64,000 bases of DNA from Streptomyces sp. MH60 (GTDB taxonomy: Bacteria; Actinomycetota; Actinomycetes; Streptomycetales; Streptomycetaceae), in the NCBI RefSeq assembly GCF_002939385.1, contig NZ_MULI01000020.1, positions 42,508 to 106,507 of the forward strand, in the 5' to 3' direction. Made by a program: the position numbers and the translations under genes. The notes beneath the pieces are model-generated. The model saw nothing but the letters and a program-made list of their open reading frames with translations. It did no database searches and had not been told where the DNA came from. This document shows, in pieces, positions 17,600 through 25,792 of this stretch (positions within the stretch are counted from its first letter, which is position 1; every line of letters starts with the position of its first letter).

Positions 17600-18628
17600 T
17601 CACTCAGGCACGGTGCAGTCGAAGGCGTGCAGGTACGGGTTGACCGGGCGGATGTCGTCGATGACGAGTCCCGCCTCGGTCAGCCGGCCGACCATGCTGT
17701 CGGTGGTGTGCTTGGCACCGCCGACGTTGAGGAGCAGCAGCAGGTCCATGGCGGTGCTGAAACGCATCGACGGTGTGTCGTCGACGAGGTTCTCGATGAC
17801 GACGACCCGCGCCCCCGGGCCGCCCGCCGCCATGACGTTGCGCAGCGCGCGGGCGGTGCTGTCGTCGTCCCACTCCAGGATGTTCTTGATGACGTACACG
17901 TCGGCCCGCACGGGGATGGCCTCGCGGCAGTCGCCCGGCACGATGCGGACGCGGTCCGCGAGCGCGCCGCCCTCGCGCAGCCGGGGGTCGGCGTTCTCCA
18001 CCACCCGCGGCAGGTCGAGCAGGGTGCCCTGCATGGTCGGGTACTTCTCCAGCAGGCTCGCCACCACGTGTCCCTGGCCGCCGCCGATGTCGGCGACCGA
18101 GGTGCTCGCCGACAGGTCGAGGAGGGCGGCGACGTCCTGGGCGGACTGCCGGCTGGACGTCGTCATGGCACGGTTGAAGACCTCGGCCGACTGGGGCGCG
18201 TCCTCGTTGAGGTAGGTGAAGAACTCCTTGCCGTACAGGCCCTCGACGACGTTGGAGCCGGTGCGCACCGCCTCGTCGAGCAGGGGCCAGGCGTCCCAGG
18301 TCCACGGTTCGGTGCACCACAGGGTGATGTTGCGCAGGCTGTGCGGGTCGTCTTCGCGCAGCAGGCGGGACATGTCGGTGTGCGCGAAGGTCCCGTTCCG
18401 GTGCTCGGTGAAGACGCCGTAGCAGGTCAGGGCGCGCAGCAGTCGGCGCAGCGGCTTGGGCTCGGTCTTCACCGCGGCCGCGAGGTCCTCCACGGCCATG
18501 GGGGTGTCGCCGAGGGCGTCGGCGACGCCGAGCCGTGCGGCCGCGCGGAGGGCGGCGGCACATGCCGCCCCGAACACGAGCTCCCTCAGCCGCATGGGCG
18601 GGGGTGGGGCAGTCTGTGCGGTCGTCAT
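17600..18628 (-). CDS. SAM-dependent O-methyltransferase (plant-type family 2)
   Basis: A 342-residue methyltransferase with an N-terminal dimerisation winged helix (RELVFGAACAAALRAAARLGVADALG). The C-terminal Rossmann domain carries the SAM loop VADIGGGQGHVVASLLEKYP, then GTLLDLPRVVENADPR and VIKNILEWDDDSTARALRN, where the usual catalytic-His helix reads 'NILEWDD' rather than the common 'HxWDD'. Relatives methylate hydroxyl groups of aromatic polyketides and similar metabolites. AAGGAAAG lies upstream of the ATG. It converges with a SchA/CurD-like gene, a pairing expected in an aromatic polyketide setting although no synthase is here. Confidence 0.85.
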   Translation of the reverse strand: MTTAQTAPPPPMRLRELVFGAACAAALRAAARLGVADALGDTPMAVEDLAAAVKTEPKPLRRLLRALTCYGVFTEHRNGTFAHTDMSRLLREDDPHSLRNITLWCTEPWTWDAWPLLDEAVRTGSNVVEGLYGKEFFTYLNEDAPQSAEVFNRAMTTSSRQSAQDVAALLDLSASTSVADIGGGQGHVVASLLEKYPTMQGTLLDLPRVVENADPRLREGGALADRVRIVPGDCREAIPVRADVYVIKNILEWDDDSTARALRNVMAAGGPGARVVVIENLVDDTPSMRFSTAMDLLLLLNVGGAKHTTDSMVGRLTEAGLVIDDIRPVNPYLHAFDCTVPE

Positions 18629-18692
18629 GTGCCGCTTTCCTTCCTTCTTCGGTCCACGGGCCTTCTTCGGTCCACGGGTGGTTACGGCCGGC

Positions 18693-19763
18693 TCAGCACA
18701 GGCCCGCGGGCTTGGAGGCGCCGCAGGTGTTGCCGCTGAAGGTGTTGCTCTTGCCGGTGTCGCCGGTCCCGGCGTTGACCAGGTCGGCGGGGGAGTTCGC
18801 GCTCAGCCGGTTGCCGTTGACCTCGTTCTTCGAGTTGGCGGCGCCCACCATGCTCGAGGCCAGGACGATGCCGCCGGACATCGATGACTTGCCCGAGTTG
18901 CCCTCGACCGTGTTGTCGGCGACCAGCACCTTCTCGACGCCGGTCAGCACGATGCCGGAGCCCTGGAGCGCCTCCAGCCGGTCGGTCTTCGGGCAGGACT
19001 TGTTGTTGCGCACGATGTGGTTGTCGCGCACGACCAGGTCACCGGCCTTGGGCGCGTTCTCGTCGCCGACGACGAACACACCGGCGCAGTTGCCGGTGAT
19101 GTGGTTGCCCGCGACGGCGAGGTTGCGCAGGCGCCGGACGGTGACGCCGATCCGGTTGCCCTCGAGCCGGTTGTGCGCGACGAGGGTGCCCTCGGTGTCG
19201 GCGGCGCCCTCCTCGGTCTTGACCGTGTTGGCGAGGAAGACGCCCGCGTCGCCGTTGTCGCGGGCGGTGTTGCCGCGGATGATGCCGTGGACCGACCGCT
19301 CCTGGGCGATGCCCCAGACGCCGTTCTTCACCGCGTTCACGTTCCGGACCGTCAGCCCGTCGGTGGCCATCGAGAACACACCGGTACGGGTGAAGCCGGT
19401 CACCGTCAGGTCGGAGACGGTGATGCCCTTGACGTTCTCGTCCTTCGTGCCGATCACGCAGATGCCGTTGCCGCCCTCGGCGCACGTGTTGGCGGCCGCC
19501 TTCTTGGTGCTGGGCCTGATGACCGTGGAGCGGCCCATGCCCCGCAGGGTGAGACCGGGGGTGCTGACCTTCACGCTCTCGTGATAGGTGCCGGTGGTGA
19601 CGAGAACGGTGTCACCAGCCTTGGCGGCGTCCACCGCCTTCTGGATCGATTCTCCGGGGTGGACCAGGTGGGTCCTGGGGACGGAGGACGCCGGGGCCGC
19701 GCCGAGCCCCGTCCCGATCATGGCTGCGGTGCACACCAGGTACACGACATGGCATTTCTTCAT
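18693..19763 (-). CDS. Secreted right-handed parallel beta-helix protein
   Basis: A 356-residue exported protein with a signal peptide (MKKCHVVYLVCTAAMIGTGLG, cut near APASS). Then comes a NosD/pectate-lyase-like start, HLVHPGESIQKAVDAAKAGDTVLVTTGTYHE. A series of coils each carries an N-rich turn (VRNVNAVKNG, IIRGNTARDNGDAGVFLAN, LVVRDNHIVRNNKS, LVADNTVEGNSGKS), typical of PbH1 repeats. Four Cys (TCAEGGNGIC, CGASKPAGLC and one internal) could form disulfides. Such folds bind or cleave polysaccharides; no catalytic set can be assigned. A 16-bp palindrome lies just upstream of the start. Confidence 0.82.
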   Translation of the reverse strand: MKKCHVVYLVCTAAMIGTGLGAAPASSVPRTHLVHPGESIQKAVDAAKAGDTVLVTTGTYHESVKVSTPGLTLRGMGRSTVIRPSTKKAAANTCAEGGNGICVIGTKDENVKGITVSDLTVTGFTRTGVFSMATDGLTVRNVNAVKNGVWGIAQERSVHGIIRGNTARDNGDAGVFLANTVKTEEGAADTEGTLVAHNRLEGNRIGVTVRRLRNLAVAGNHITGNCAGVFVVGDENAPKAGDLVVRDNHIVRNNKSCPKTDRLEALQGSGIVLTGVEKVLVADNTVEGNSGKSSMSGGIVLASSMVGAANSKNEVNGNRLSANSPADLVNAGTGDTGKSNTFSGNTCGASKPAGLC

Positions 19764-19778
19764 ATTCCGAAAGATATG

Positions 19779-19794
19779 CCGGGAATATTCCCGG
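19779..19794. promoter_or_regulatory. Perfect 16-bp palindrome upstream of the beta-helix gene
   Basis: The sequence CCGGGAATATTCCCGG is fully symmetric and lies 16-31 bp before the ATG of the minus-strand beta-helix gene. It could be an operator or a short hairpin in the 5' untranslated RNA. A second weaker repeat (CGGAT...ATCCG) follows about 10 bp further out. Confidence 0.5.
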
Positions 19795-19907
19795 ACGGCT
19801 CGGATGAGCCATCCGACGGCGTGTCATGAACGAACGCTGAACGGGTGGTTCTTGGGCACAAGGCGTACGTGATCTTCATGTCGGCCACCCGGGAAGGAAC
19901 GACCAAC

Positions 19908-20702
19908 GTGACCGTGCCTGAACGCCATGTCCGTGGCGGACGTGTGAGGCGTCGCTTCGACCTCCGGGCGACGACCGTGACGTTCGCCCTCGCCGCCGTC
20001 GCCCTGGTCCTGGTGGGATGGGTCGTGCGCATGGCGTTCGACGTGGCGCAGCGGCGGCCGGCCTGGGTGTTCGTCCTGGTGCTCGGTGTGGTCACGGCCG
20101 CCCTCCTGCGCCGGAGCGCGCGGAGACGGGGCTCCGCCGCGCGGGCGGCCCTTCGTACCACGGACGCCTTGGCGGCGGCCACGGCGACGGCGCTCGACGA
20201 ACTGGAGCAGGGGCGCGCGGCGGAAGGGAGGGAGCACGCGTGCGCCGAGGAGGCCACCGTGGTGGTCCGCGCCGAGCACGAGGAGCTCAGCCCCGACGAG
20301 TTCGAGGAGGCGATAGCGGACCTGTGCAGGCGCGACGGCTGCACCGAGGTCGAGGTCGTGGGCGGGGCGGGCGATCTCGGCGCCGACGTGCTGGCGGTGG
20401 CTCCCGACGGCCGGCGGGTCGTCATCCAGTGCAAGCGCTACGGCGACGACAACAAAGTCGGCTCCCAGGACCTCCAGCGCTTCGGCGGCACCTGCTACAC
20501 CGTGCACGGGGCCGACGTGGCGGTCCTCGTCACCAGCAGCGACTTCACCACACCGGCCGCCGACTACGCCGAGTGGTGCGGCATAGTCTGCGTGAACGAG
20601 GAGCAGCTGCGCGACTGGTGCGAGGGCGGGGGACCGGCGCCCTGGGAGCAGCTTCCACCGGAGGGGAACGGGACGGAGCCGTCCGGGCGGGCCTTGTGGT
20701 GA
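19908..20702 (+). CDS. Membrane-anchored Mrr-type restriction endonuclease-like protein
   Basis: A 264-residue protein. A basic N-terminus is followed by two hydrophobic segments (VTFALAAVALVLVGWVV and PAWVFVLVLGVVTAALL), a basic/Ala linker and then a C-terminal nuclease-like domain (about residues 130-250). The PD-(D/E)xK core reads GDLGADVLAV followed by RRVVIQCKRYG, matching the D-x(n)-Q-x-K form of the Mrr_cat family; HGADVAVLVTSSDFT follows as in Mrr. Family members cut methylated or foreign DNA or act on stressed chromosomes. No methylase or specificity subunit lies beside it. The GTG at 19908 has GGAAGGA 9 bp upstream; GTG 19845 and ATG 19878 are alternatives. Confidence 0.8.
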   Translation: MTVPERHVRGGRVRRRFDLRATTVTFALAAVALVLVGWVVRMAFDVAQRRPAWVFVLVLGVVTAALLRRSARRRGSAARAALRTTDALAAATATALDELEQGRAAEGREHACAEEATVVVRAEHEELSPDEFEEAIADLCRRDGCTEVEVVGGAGDLGADVLAVAPDGRRVVIQCKRYGDDNKVGSQDLQRFGGTCYTVHGADVAVLVTSSDFTTPAADYAEWCGIVCVNEEQLRDWCEGGGPAPWEQLPPEGNGTEPSGRALW

Positions 20703-20776
20703 GACGGGCGGCCCACCGACCCGCGATCGGCGGGTGGAGAGGGGTTTCACCGCCGTCCGGTGGCAACCTGTGCGGC

Positions 20777-21313
20777 ATGGGCAAGACCGCACTGATCGTC
20801 ATCGACATGATCAACACCTACGACCACCAGGACGCCGAGTTCCTGATCCCCGCCGTGGAATCCGTGCTGCCGAACGTGACCGGCCTGCTGGACCGGGCCA
20901 GGCGGCAGGGCGTCCCCGTGATCTACGTCAACGACAACTTCGGGGAGTGGCGCTCGCACCACGGCGAGATCCTCGACAAGGCCCTCTCCGGGCCGCACTC
21001 CCGGCTCGTCGAGCCGCTGAAGCCGGACGAGTCCTCCCTCTTCGTGGTCAAGGCACGCCATTCGGTGTTCTTCGAGACCCCGCTGACCTATCTGCTGCAC
21101 CAGCAGGGGATCGACCGGCTCGTGCTGTGCGGGCAGGTGACCGAGCAGTGCGTGCTCTACTCGGCGCTGGACGCCCACATCCGCCATCTGCAAGTCATCG
21201 TTCCGCGTGACGCGGTAGCCCACATCCACGCCGACCTGGCGGACGCGGCGCTGCGCATGATGGAGCGGAACATGGGCGCCCGGGTGTGCGACAGCGGCGA
21301 GTTGTGGACGTGA
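20777..21313 (+). CDS. Isochorismatase-family cysteine hydrolase
   Basis: A 178-residue protein of the isochorismatase/nicotinamidase fold. The three catalytic residues are visible: Asp in TALIVIDMINTY, Lys in LFVVKARHSVFFETPL and Cys in LCGQVTEQCVLYSALDA. The non-proline cis-peptide region V-T-E-Q-C is intact. Such enzymes hydrolyse amides or enol ethers in the cytoplasm; nicotinamidase, pyrazinamidase and uncharacterised detoxifying enzymes share these motifs. The ATG at 20777 begins the fold exactly. No neighbouring gene indicates the substrate. Confidence 0.88.
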   Translation: MGKTALIVIDMINTYDHQDAEFLIPAVESVLPNVTGLLDRARRQGVPVIYVNDNFGEWRSHHGEILDKALSGPHSRLVEPLKPDESSLFVVKARHSVFFETPLTYLLHQQGIDRLVLCGQVTEQCVLYSALDAHIRHLQVIVPRDAVAHIHADLADAALRMMERNMGARVCDSGELWT

Positions 21314-21355
21314 GACGCCTCGCCGCCGCGCCGTGGGCGGGGCACGCGCCGGGTG

Positions 21356-21847
21356 TCAGCTCCGCAGGCTGCGCACGGGCAGGACGAGCTGCGCCGCAGA
21401 GGAGAGCGTGTCCTCGTGGTTGGCGAACGCGGCGACCGCCGCACCGTCGCCCGGCTCGCCCCCGGACCACGGGCGCGTGGCGAAGATGAGACAGGCGTAT
21501 CCCTGCCGGTCGACCGCCGCCCGCCACTGAGGGGTGGGAACGAACTGGGCGTTGACCCCCGGCATGGTGAGGGCCGCCGCGCCCGGCACGACGAGCAGGC
21601 CGATCGGCAGGTCGGGCAGGACGGTGGCGTCCAGGACGGTGTCGCCACCCACCGCGATTCCGGCGCGGCTCAGCAGCCCCTCGACGGCGGCCGGGGCCGC
21701 CTCCGGGCCGCCCTCCCCGTCGCCGAGGGAGCAGGCGAGGAGGAAGGGGACGTCGCCGTCGGGCGTCGCACGGCTCCAGCACATGATGACGAGCGTGCCG
21801 AGGTCGGCGGTTCGCAGGGGGCGCGGGTCAGTGGAGATCGAGGTCAC
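21356..21847 (-). CDS. Uncharacterised Streptomyces protein, DUF5949-like
   Basis: A 163-residue cytoplasmic protein without a signal peptide or membrane segment. Recognisable stretches are RTADLGTLVIMCWSRATPDGDVPFL, LACSLGDGEGGPEAA and LIFATRPWSGGEPGD. They agree with my memory of the DUF5949 family, which is common in Streptomyces and has no assigned role. It is bounded by an isochorismatase-like gene converging on it and a GntR regulator in the same direction about 100 bp away. I can assign no function. Confidence 0.65.
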   Translation of the reverse strand: MTSISTDPRPLRTADLGTLVIMCWSRATPDGDVPFLLACSLGDGEGGPEAAPAAVEGLLSRAGIAVGGDTVLDATVLPDLPIGLLVVPGAAALTMPGVNAQFVPTPQWRAAVDRQGYACLIFATRPWSGGEPGDGAAVAAFANHEDTLSSAAQLVLPVRSLRS

Positions 21848-21951
21848 CGCGAAACGGTAAGCGCGCGCGGCGACGCGTCCGCCCGGCCGTCACCCGACTG
21901 GGCGACACCCTCGCGCTTCTTCACACGAACGAGGGGCGTCCGCCGACCCGG

Positions 21952-22641
21952 TCAGTGCTGGGACAGCCGCCCGCGGATGTCGTCGAAATGCCGGTGCACG
22001 GCCGTCTCCGCGGCCTCCGCGTCACCGGCGCGCACGGCCTCGACGATCCTGGCGTGCATCCGGGCCAGTTCCTCGCCGTCGGCCGCCGCGCCGATCCCCC
22101 GCGCCTGCGCGCGCACCCGGTGGAAGGCGCTCCAGAAGGCGTCGAGCAGCTCGCTGAGCAGGTCGTTGTCGAGCGAGCGGTGCAGTACCCGGTGGAAGGC
22201 GCGGTCGGTGCGGGACGCGATCTCGCCGCCCTCGCGCACCTCCGTGTGCATCGTCTCCACCAGCGCGTCCAGCTCGGCCAGATCCTCCTCGGGCAGCCGC
22301 CCGGCGAGCCGGTGCATGAGTCCCGCCTCCAGGGCCTCGCGCAGTTGCAGCAGTTCGAGCAGGCTGCCGTGGCCCCGGCGGTGCCCGACCACCGTGCGGA
22401 ACGCCATGGCCTCGGTCATCGGCTCCAGCGACATGGTCCCGACATAGGTCCCGAAGCCGCGGCGGATCTCGACGATGTGCATGGCCTGGAGGGACTTGAG
22501 CGCCTCCCGCAGCGAGTTGCGGCTGACGCCGAAACGCTCCATCAGCTCCGTCTCGGTGGGCAGCGGGTCACCGGGACCCAGGCCCCGTTCGACGATCAGC
22601 TCCTTGATCTTCTCCTCGGCGTCGGCGGCGACCGAGCCCAT
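21952..22641 (-). CDS. FadR/GntR-family regulator (FCD domain), NanR-like in context
   Basis: A 229-residue repressor-type protein. The winged helix spans residues 8-75 (LGPGDPLPTETELMERFGVSRNSLREALKSLQAM, ending in RRGFGTYV). The all-helical FCD ligand-binding domain follows (LLELLQLREALEAGLMHRLA, RAFHRVLHRSLDNDLLSELL, ARMHARIVEAVRAGDAEAAE), with metal-binding Asp/His positions. Upstream in-frame ATGs exist at 22668 and 22683; 22641 has the best ribosome-binding site (GAGAGGGG, 8-bp spacing). It is divergent from an aldolase gene and a NanT-like transporter. Together with the FadR-type fold, this suggests control of sialic- or sugar-acid use. Confidence 0.85.
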   Translation of the reverse strand: MGSVAADAEEKIKELIVERGLGPGDPLPTETELMERFGVSRNSLREALKSLQAMHIVEIRRGFGTYVGTMSLEPMTEAMAFRTVVGHRRGHGSLLELLQLREALEAGLMHRLAGRLPEEDLAELDALVETMHTEVREGGEIASRTDRAFHRVLHRSLDNDLLSELLDAFWSAFHRVRAQARGIGAAADGEELARMHARIVEAVRAGDAEAAETAVHRHFDDIRGRLSQH

Positions 22642-22697
22642 GTGACGTCCCCTCTCGACCCTTGACATCCCCTGCTCTGCCATGTGTCACTCTAACA

Positions 22698-22719
22698 GGA
22701 CGTGGGACATCCTACGTCC
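22698..22719. promoter_or_regulatory. Inverted repeat in the regulator/aldolase divergent promoter
   Basis: Arms GGACGT (22698-22703) and ACGTCC (22714-22719) surround ten bases, themselves partly symmetric (GGGACATCCT). The half-site ACGTCCC also recurs at about 22645, just before the regulator start. This is a plausible operator for the FadR-type repressor and the divergent aldolase; the assignment is inferred from position. Confidence 0.5.
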
Positions 22720-22794
22720 CCCGTCACCAGGGGCTTCGGTGTGCTGCTGCCCGCCGCGGTCCCGGGACGGGGACAGCGCGACCTGGAGTACCGC

Positions 22795-23724
22795 ATGCCC
22801 GTCCCCATGCCGCTGAGCGGCGTCGTCCCCCCGGTCATCACCCCCCTCACCCCGCAGGGGGAGGTGGACACCGCCTCCGTGCGCCGGCTCACCGAGCACC
22901 TGATCACGGCCGGGGTGCACGGACTGTTCCTGCTGGGATCCAGCGGCGAGGCCGCCTACCTCACCGACGCCCAGCGGCTGACCGCGCTGGAGGCCGCCGT
23001 GGACGCCGCGGCGGGCCGCGTCCCCGTCCTCGCCGGGATCATCGACACCACCACGGCCCGCGTCCTCGACCGCGCGGCCGACGCGGTCCGGGCGGGCGCC
23101 GACGCCCTCGTGGCCACGGCGCCCTTCTACACCCGCACCCACCCCGTGGAGATCGCCGACCACTTCCGGCGCGTCCGCGAGGGAGCCGCCCTGCCGCTGT
23201 TCGCCTACGACATCCCCGTCGCCTTGCACACCAAGCTGCCCCGCGACCTGGTCCTCGGCCTGGCCGGGGACGGCACCCTCGCCGGGCTCAAGGACTCCAG
23301 CGGCGACGAGGGCTCCCTGCGCCGCCTGCTGGTCGAACTCCGCCGCCGCGCCCCCGGTTTCACCGTGCTCACCGGCTCCGAACTCACCGTCGACGGCGCG
23401 CTGCTCGCCGGCGCCGACGGCGTCGTGCCCGGCCTCGGCAACGTCGACGCCCACGGCTACGTACGCCTCTACGCGGCCGCCCGGGCCGGGGACTGGGCGG
23501 CCGCCAGGGCCGAACAGGACCGGCTCGCCGCCCTGTTCGCCCTCACCGACGCGGGCGATCCCGCGCTGATGGGCGGCAGCTCCAGCGCGCTCGGCGCCTT
23601 CAAGGCCGCGGCCCACCTGCTGGGCCTCATCGACTGCCCGGCCACCGCCGCACCGCAGGTACCGCTCGACGCGCCGGCCGTGGCCCGGGTCCGCGACCGG
23701 CTCGCCGAGGCCGGACTCCTCTGA
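22795..23724 (+). CDS. Dihydrodipicolinate synthase/N-acetylneuraminate lyase family aldolase
   Basis: A 309-residue class I aldolase (TIM barrel). Visible are the pyruvate-binding loop LLGSSGEAAYLT, the tyrosine in FAYDIPVALHTKL and the Schiff-base lysine in AGLKDSSGDEG, followed by ADGVVPGLGNV. Family members condense or split pyruvate with aldehydes. Genuine DapA of Streptomyces is usually encoded with other lysine genes, whereas this one sits next to a NanT-like transporter and a FadR-type regulator. A NanA-like or sugar-acid lyase role is therefore more likely than lysine synthesis. GGAG precedes the ATG at 22795; the open frame upstream to 22702 covers the operator and is not coding. 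Confidence 0.85.
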   Translation: MPVPMPLSGVVPPVITPLTPQGEVDTASVRRLTEHLITAGVHGLFLLGSSGEAAYLTDAQRLTALEAAVDAAAGRVPVLAGIIDTTTARVLDRAADAVRAGADALVATAPFYTRTHPVEIADHFRRVREGAALPLFAYDIPVALHTKLPRDLVLGLAGDGTLAGLKDSSGDEGSLRRLLVELRRRAPGFTVLTGSELTVDGALLAGADGVVPGLGNVDAHGYVRLYAAARAGDWAAARAEQDRLAALFALTDAGDPALMGGSSSALGAFKAAAHLLGLIDCPATAAPQVPLDAPAVARVRDRLAEAGLL

Positions 23725-23790
23725 CCCCCCGGTCCCGCCCGCCCCCGCATCCGTCCGCGACGCGCGTCTCCCCACCCGCTTAGGATCGCC

Positions 23791-25263
23791 ATGTCATCTG
23801 CGCGCACCACCCCGACCTCCCGGCCCTGGTACCGCGAGATCACCCGGGAGAAGTGGAAGTCCTTCTTCGCCGCCTGGATCGGCTACCTCCTCGACGGCTT
23901 CGACTTCGTCCTCATCACCCTCGTACTGACCGAGATCGCCGACGACTTCGGACTGTCGACCGTCGAGTCCGCCAGCCTCGTCTCCGGAGCCTTCATCACC
24001 CGCTGGCTGGGCGGCGCGGTGCTCGGCGCGCTCGGCGACCGGTTCGGCCGCAAGAGCGCCATGGTGGCCAGCATCCTGCTCTACTCGGTCGGCACCTTCG
24101 CCTGCGGCTTCGCCTGGGACTACACCAGCCTGTTCACGGCCCGCCTGCTGATCGGCATGGGCATGGCCGGCGAGTACAGCGCCAGCGCCACCTACGTCCT
24201 GGAGAGCTGGCCCGCCCGGCTGCGCAACCGCGCCTCCGGCTTCCTCATCTCCGGCTTCTCGCTGGGCGGCGTCCTGGCGGCCGAGGTCTACGAACACGTC
24301 GTGCCCGGACACGGCTGGCGCTGGCTGTTCTACATCGGCCTGTTCCCCGTCGTCGTCGCCCTGTGGGTACGCCGGGCGCTGCCCGAGGCCGACGACTGGG
24401 AGGCACGGGTGGGGGCCACCGGTGAACGGCCCAACCCCTTCCGGCCGCTGTTCGCGGGCCGCCGCCGGGCGACGGTCAACACGGTGCTCGCGGTCGTCGC
24501 CACGGGTTCGCTCTTCGCGGTGTTCACCCCGCTCGGCGCGGGCGCCGTGCCCGTCCTGTCCGTCCTGGCGACGGCCTGTCTCGTCGCCTTCGCGGTGCAA
24601 CTGGGGGGCCGCAAGCGGTGGGTGCTGTTCGTCGCGCTCTGCGTCACCGTCTTCTGCGCCTTCCTCTACAGCTGGCCGGTCCAGGCACTGCTGCCCACCT
24701 ACCTCAAGACCGAGCTGGGCTTCACCCCGGCACAGGTCAGCGACGCGCTGTACTACGCCGGGTTCGGCACGATGGCGGGCTGCGTCGTCACCGGCTTCGT
24801 CGGCGACCGGTTCGGCACCCGCAGGGCGTACGCCTGCACCCTGGTGGTGGGCATCGCCTTCGTCTTCCCCGTCTTCGCGATCCGGGACAGCCAACTCCAG
24901 CTGGGCATCCTGCTGTTCCTGATGCTCGCCTGCATGCAGGGCATCTCCGGGCTGCTGCCCAAGTTCGTCGCCGGGCACTTCCCGACCGAGTCCCGGGCCG
25001 CTTCCCTGGCCTTCACCTACAACGTCGGCGCGCTGGGCGGCGCCGTCGCCCCGGTGCTCGGTGCCAAGCTCGCCTCGACCATGTCCCTGGGCCAGTCGCT
25101 CGCCGTGCTCACCTTCTCGCTGACCCTCGTGGTGATCGTGCTGATCGGCTTCGACGTCCCGAGCCGCCTCAACCGGCTCGTCGACAAGGAGGCGGTCCCG
25201 GACTACCTCGCCGCCGAGGCGGCGGTGCCGGACGGCGCGGGGCGCGTACGGTCGGCGCCGTGA
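23791..25263 (+). CDS. NanT-like sialic acid:H+ symporter (MFS)
   Basis: A 490-residue, 12-14-helix transporter. The match to Escherichia coli NanT, as I remember it, is very close along the whole chain: FFAAWIGYLLDGFDFVLITL, GALGDRFGRKSAMV, LLIGMGMAGEYSASATYV, LRNRASGFLISGFSLGG, FLYSWPVQALLPTYLKTEL and LAFTYNVGALGGAVAPVLG. The extra hydrophobic pair in the middle (about residues 225-275) is also a NanT trait. It begins 66 bp after the aldolase, in the same direction, so both are likely one transcript. The transported acid in Streptomyces may be sialic acid or a related sugar acid. Confidence 0.85.
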   Translation: MSSARTTPTSRPWYREITREKWKSFFAAWIGYLLDGFDFVLITLVLTEIADDFGLSTVESASLVSGAFITRWLGGAVLGALGDRFGRKSAMVASILLYSVGTFACGFAWDYTSLFTARLLIGMGMAGEYSASATYVLESWPARLRNRASGFLISGFSLGGVLAAEVYEHVVPGHGWRWLFYIGLFPVVVALWVRRALPEADDWEARVGATGERPNPFRPLFAGRRRATVNTVLAVVATGSLFAVFTPLGAGAVPVLSVLATACLVAFAVQLGGRKRWVLFVALCVTVFCAFLYSWPVQALLPTYLKTELGFTPAQVSDALYYAGFGTMAGCVVTGFVGDRFGTRRAYACTLVVGIAFVFPVFAIRDSQLQLGILLFLMLACMQGISGLLPKFVAGHFPTESRAASLAFTYNVGALGGAVAPVLGAKLASTMSLGQSLAVLTFSLTLVVIVLIGFDVPSRLNRLVDKEAVPDYLAAEAAVPDGAGRVRSAP

Positions 25264-25358
25264 AACGGGCGACGGGCGGGGGACGAGGTGTGCTCCGACT
25301 GGCCCAAGACGCGGCCGCCGGTACGGCGGCGGGCGGTCACCTGGTGTAACAGTCATCG

Positions 25359-25364
25359 TATGAT
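25359..25364 (+). promoter_or_regulatory. Possible -10 element (TATGAT) before the Rpf-domain gene
   Basis: TATGAT stands in an AT-richer patch (GTAACAGTCATCG before it) about 30 bp upstream of the GTG start at 25393. No convincing -35 is seen. If used, the ATG at 25360, which overlaps this element, could not be the start codon. Confidence 0.35.
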
Positions 25365-25392
25365 CTGTAGACGAAATGATCGTCAGAGCGAC

Positions 25393-25725
25393 GTGCGCGG
25401 TTCGCGTGGCCGCAGGATCCGCACCGCCGCGGTGACCCTGGTCGCCGCCACCGCCCTCGGCGCGACCGGTGAAGCGGTGGCCGCGCCGTCGGTGCCCCTG
25501 CGCACCGACTGGGACGCCATCGCCGCGTGCGAGTCCAGCGGCAACTGGCAGGCGAACACCGGCAACGGCTACTACGGCGGGCTGCAGTTCGCGCGGTCCA
25601 GCTGGATCGCGGCCGGCGGCCTCAAGTACGCCCCGCGGGCGGACCTCGCCAGCCGCGCCGAGCAGATCGCCGTGGCGGAACGCCTGGCCCGTATGCAGGG
25701 GATGTCCGCCTGGGGCTGCGCCTGA
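25393..25725 (+). CDS. Secreted Rpf-domain transglycosylase (resuscitation-promoting factor type)
   Basis: A 110-residue secreted protein. It has a basic N-terminus, a hydrophobic stretch (TAAVTLVAATALGATG) and cleavage near AVA-APS. One complete transglycosylase domain follows: DWDAIAACESSGNWQANTGNGYYGGLQFARSSW, then AGGLKYAPRADLASRAEQIAVAERLARMQG. The catalytic glutamate is in ACESSGNW. Such lysozyme-like enzymes trim peptidoglycan during spore germination or regrowth. No LysM or other wall-binding domain is attached, making this a minimal member. The GTG at 25393 is preferred because upstream codons (25288, 25360) overlap a likely promoter. Confidence 0.82.
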   Translation: MRGSRGRRIRTAAVTLVAATALGATGEAVAAPSVPLRTDWDAIAACESSGNWQANTGNGYYGGLQFARSSWIAAGGLKYAPRADLASRAEQIAVAERLARMQGMSAWGCA

Positions 25726-25792
25726 CAGGGGAGCCGCGTGGCGGCCCCGGACTCGCGTGCGCCGCTGTGCCCGGGGCCGCGTTCGCCCACCC

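Noticed and set aside
19908..21313. Mrr-like nuclease and isochorismatase gene as a two-gene defence system
   Set aside because: They are 74 bp apart in the same direction, but isochorismatase-like hydrolases are common housekeeping or detoxification enzymes and nothing else suggests defence.
25264..25392. A c-di-AMP (ydaO) riboswitch before the Rpf-domain gene
   Set aside because: Some Streptomyces rpf genes have one, but the 129-bp gap here is too short and lacks the long paired structure; a -10-like element near the start fits better.
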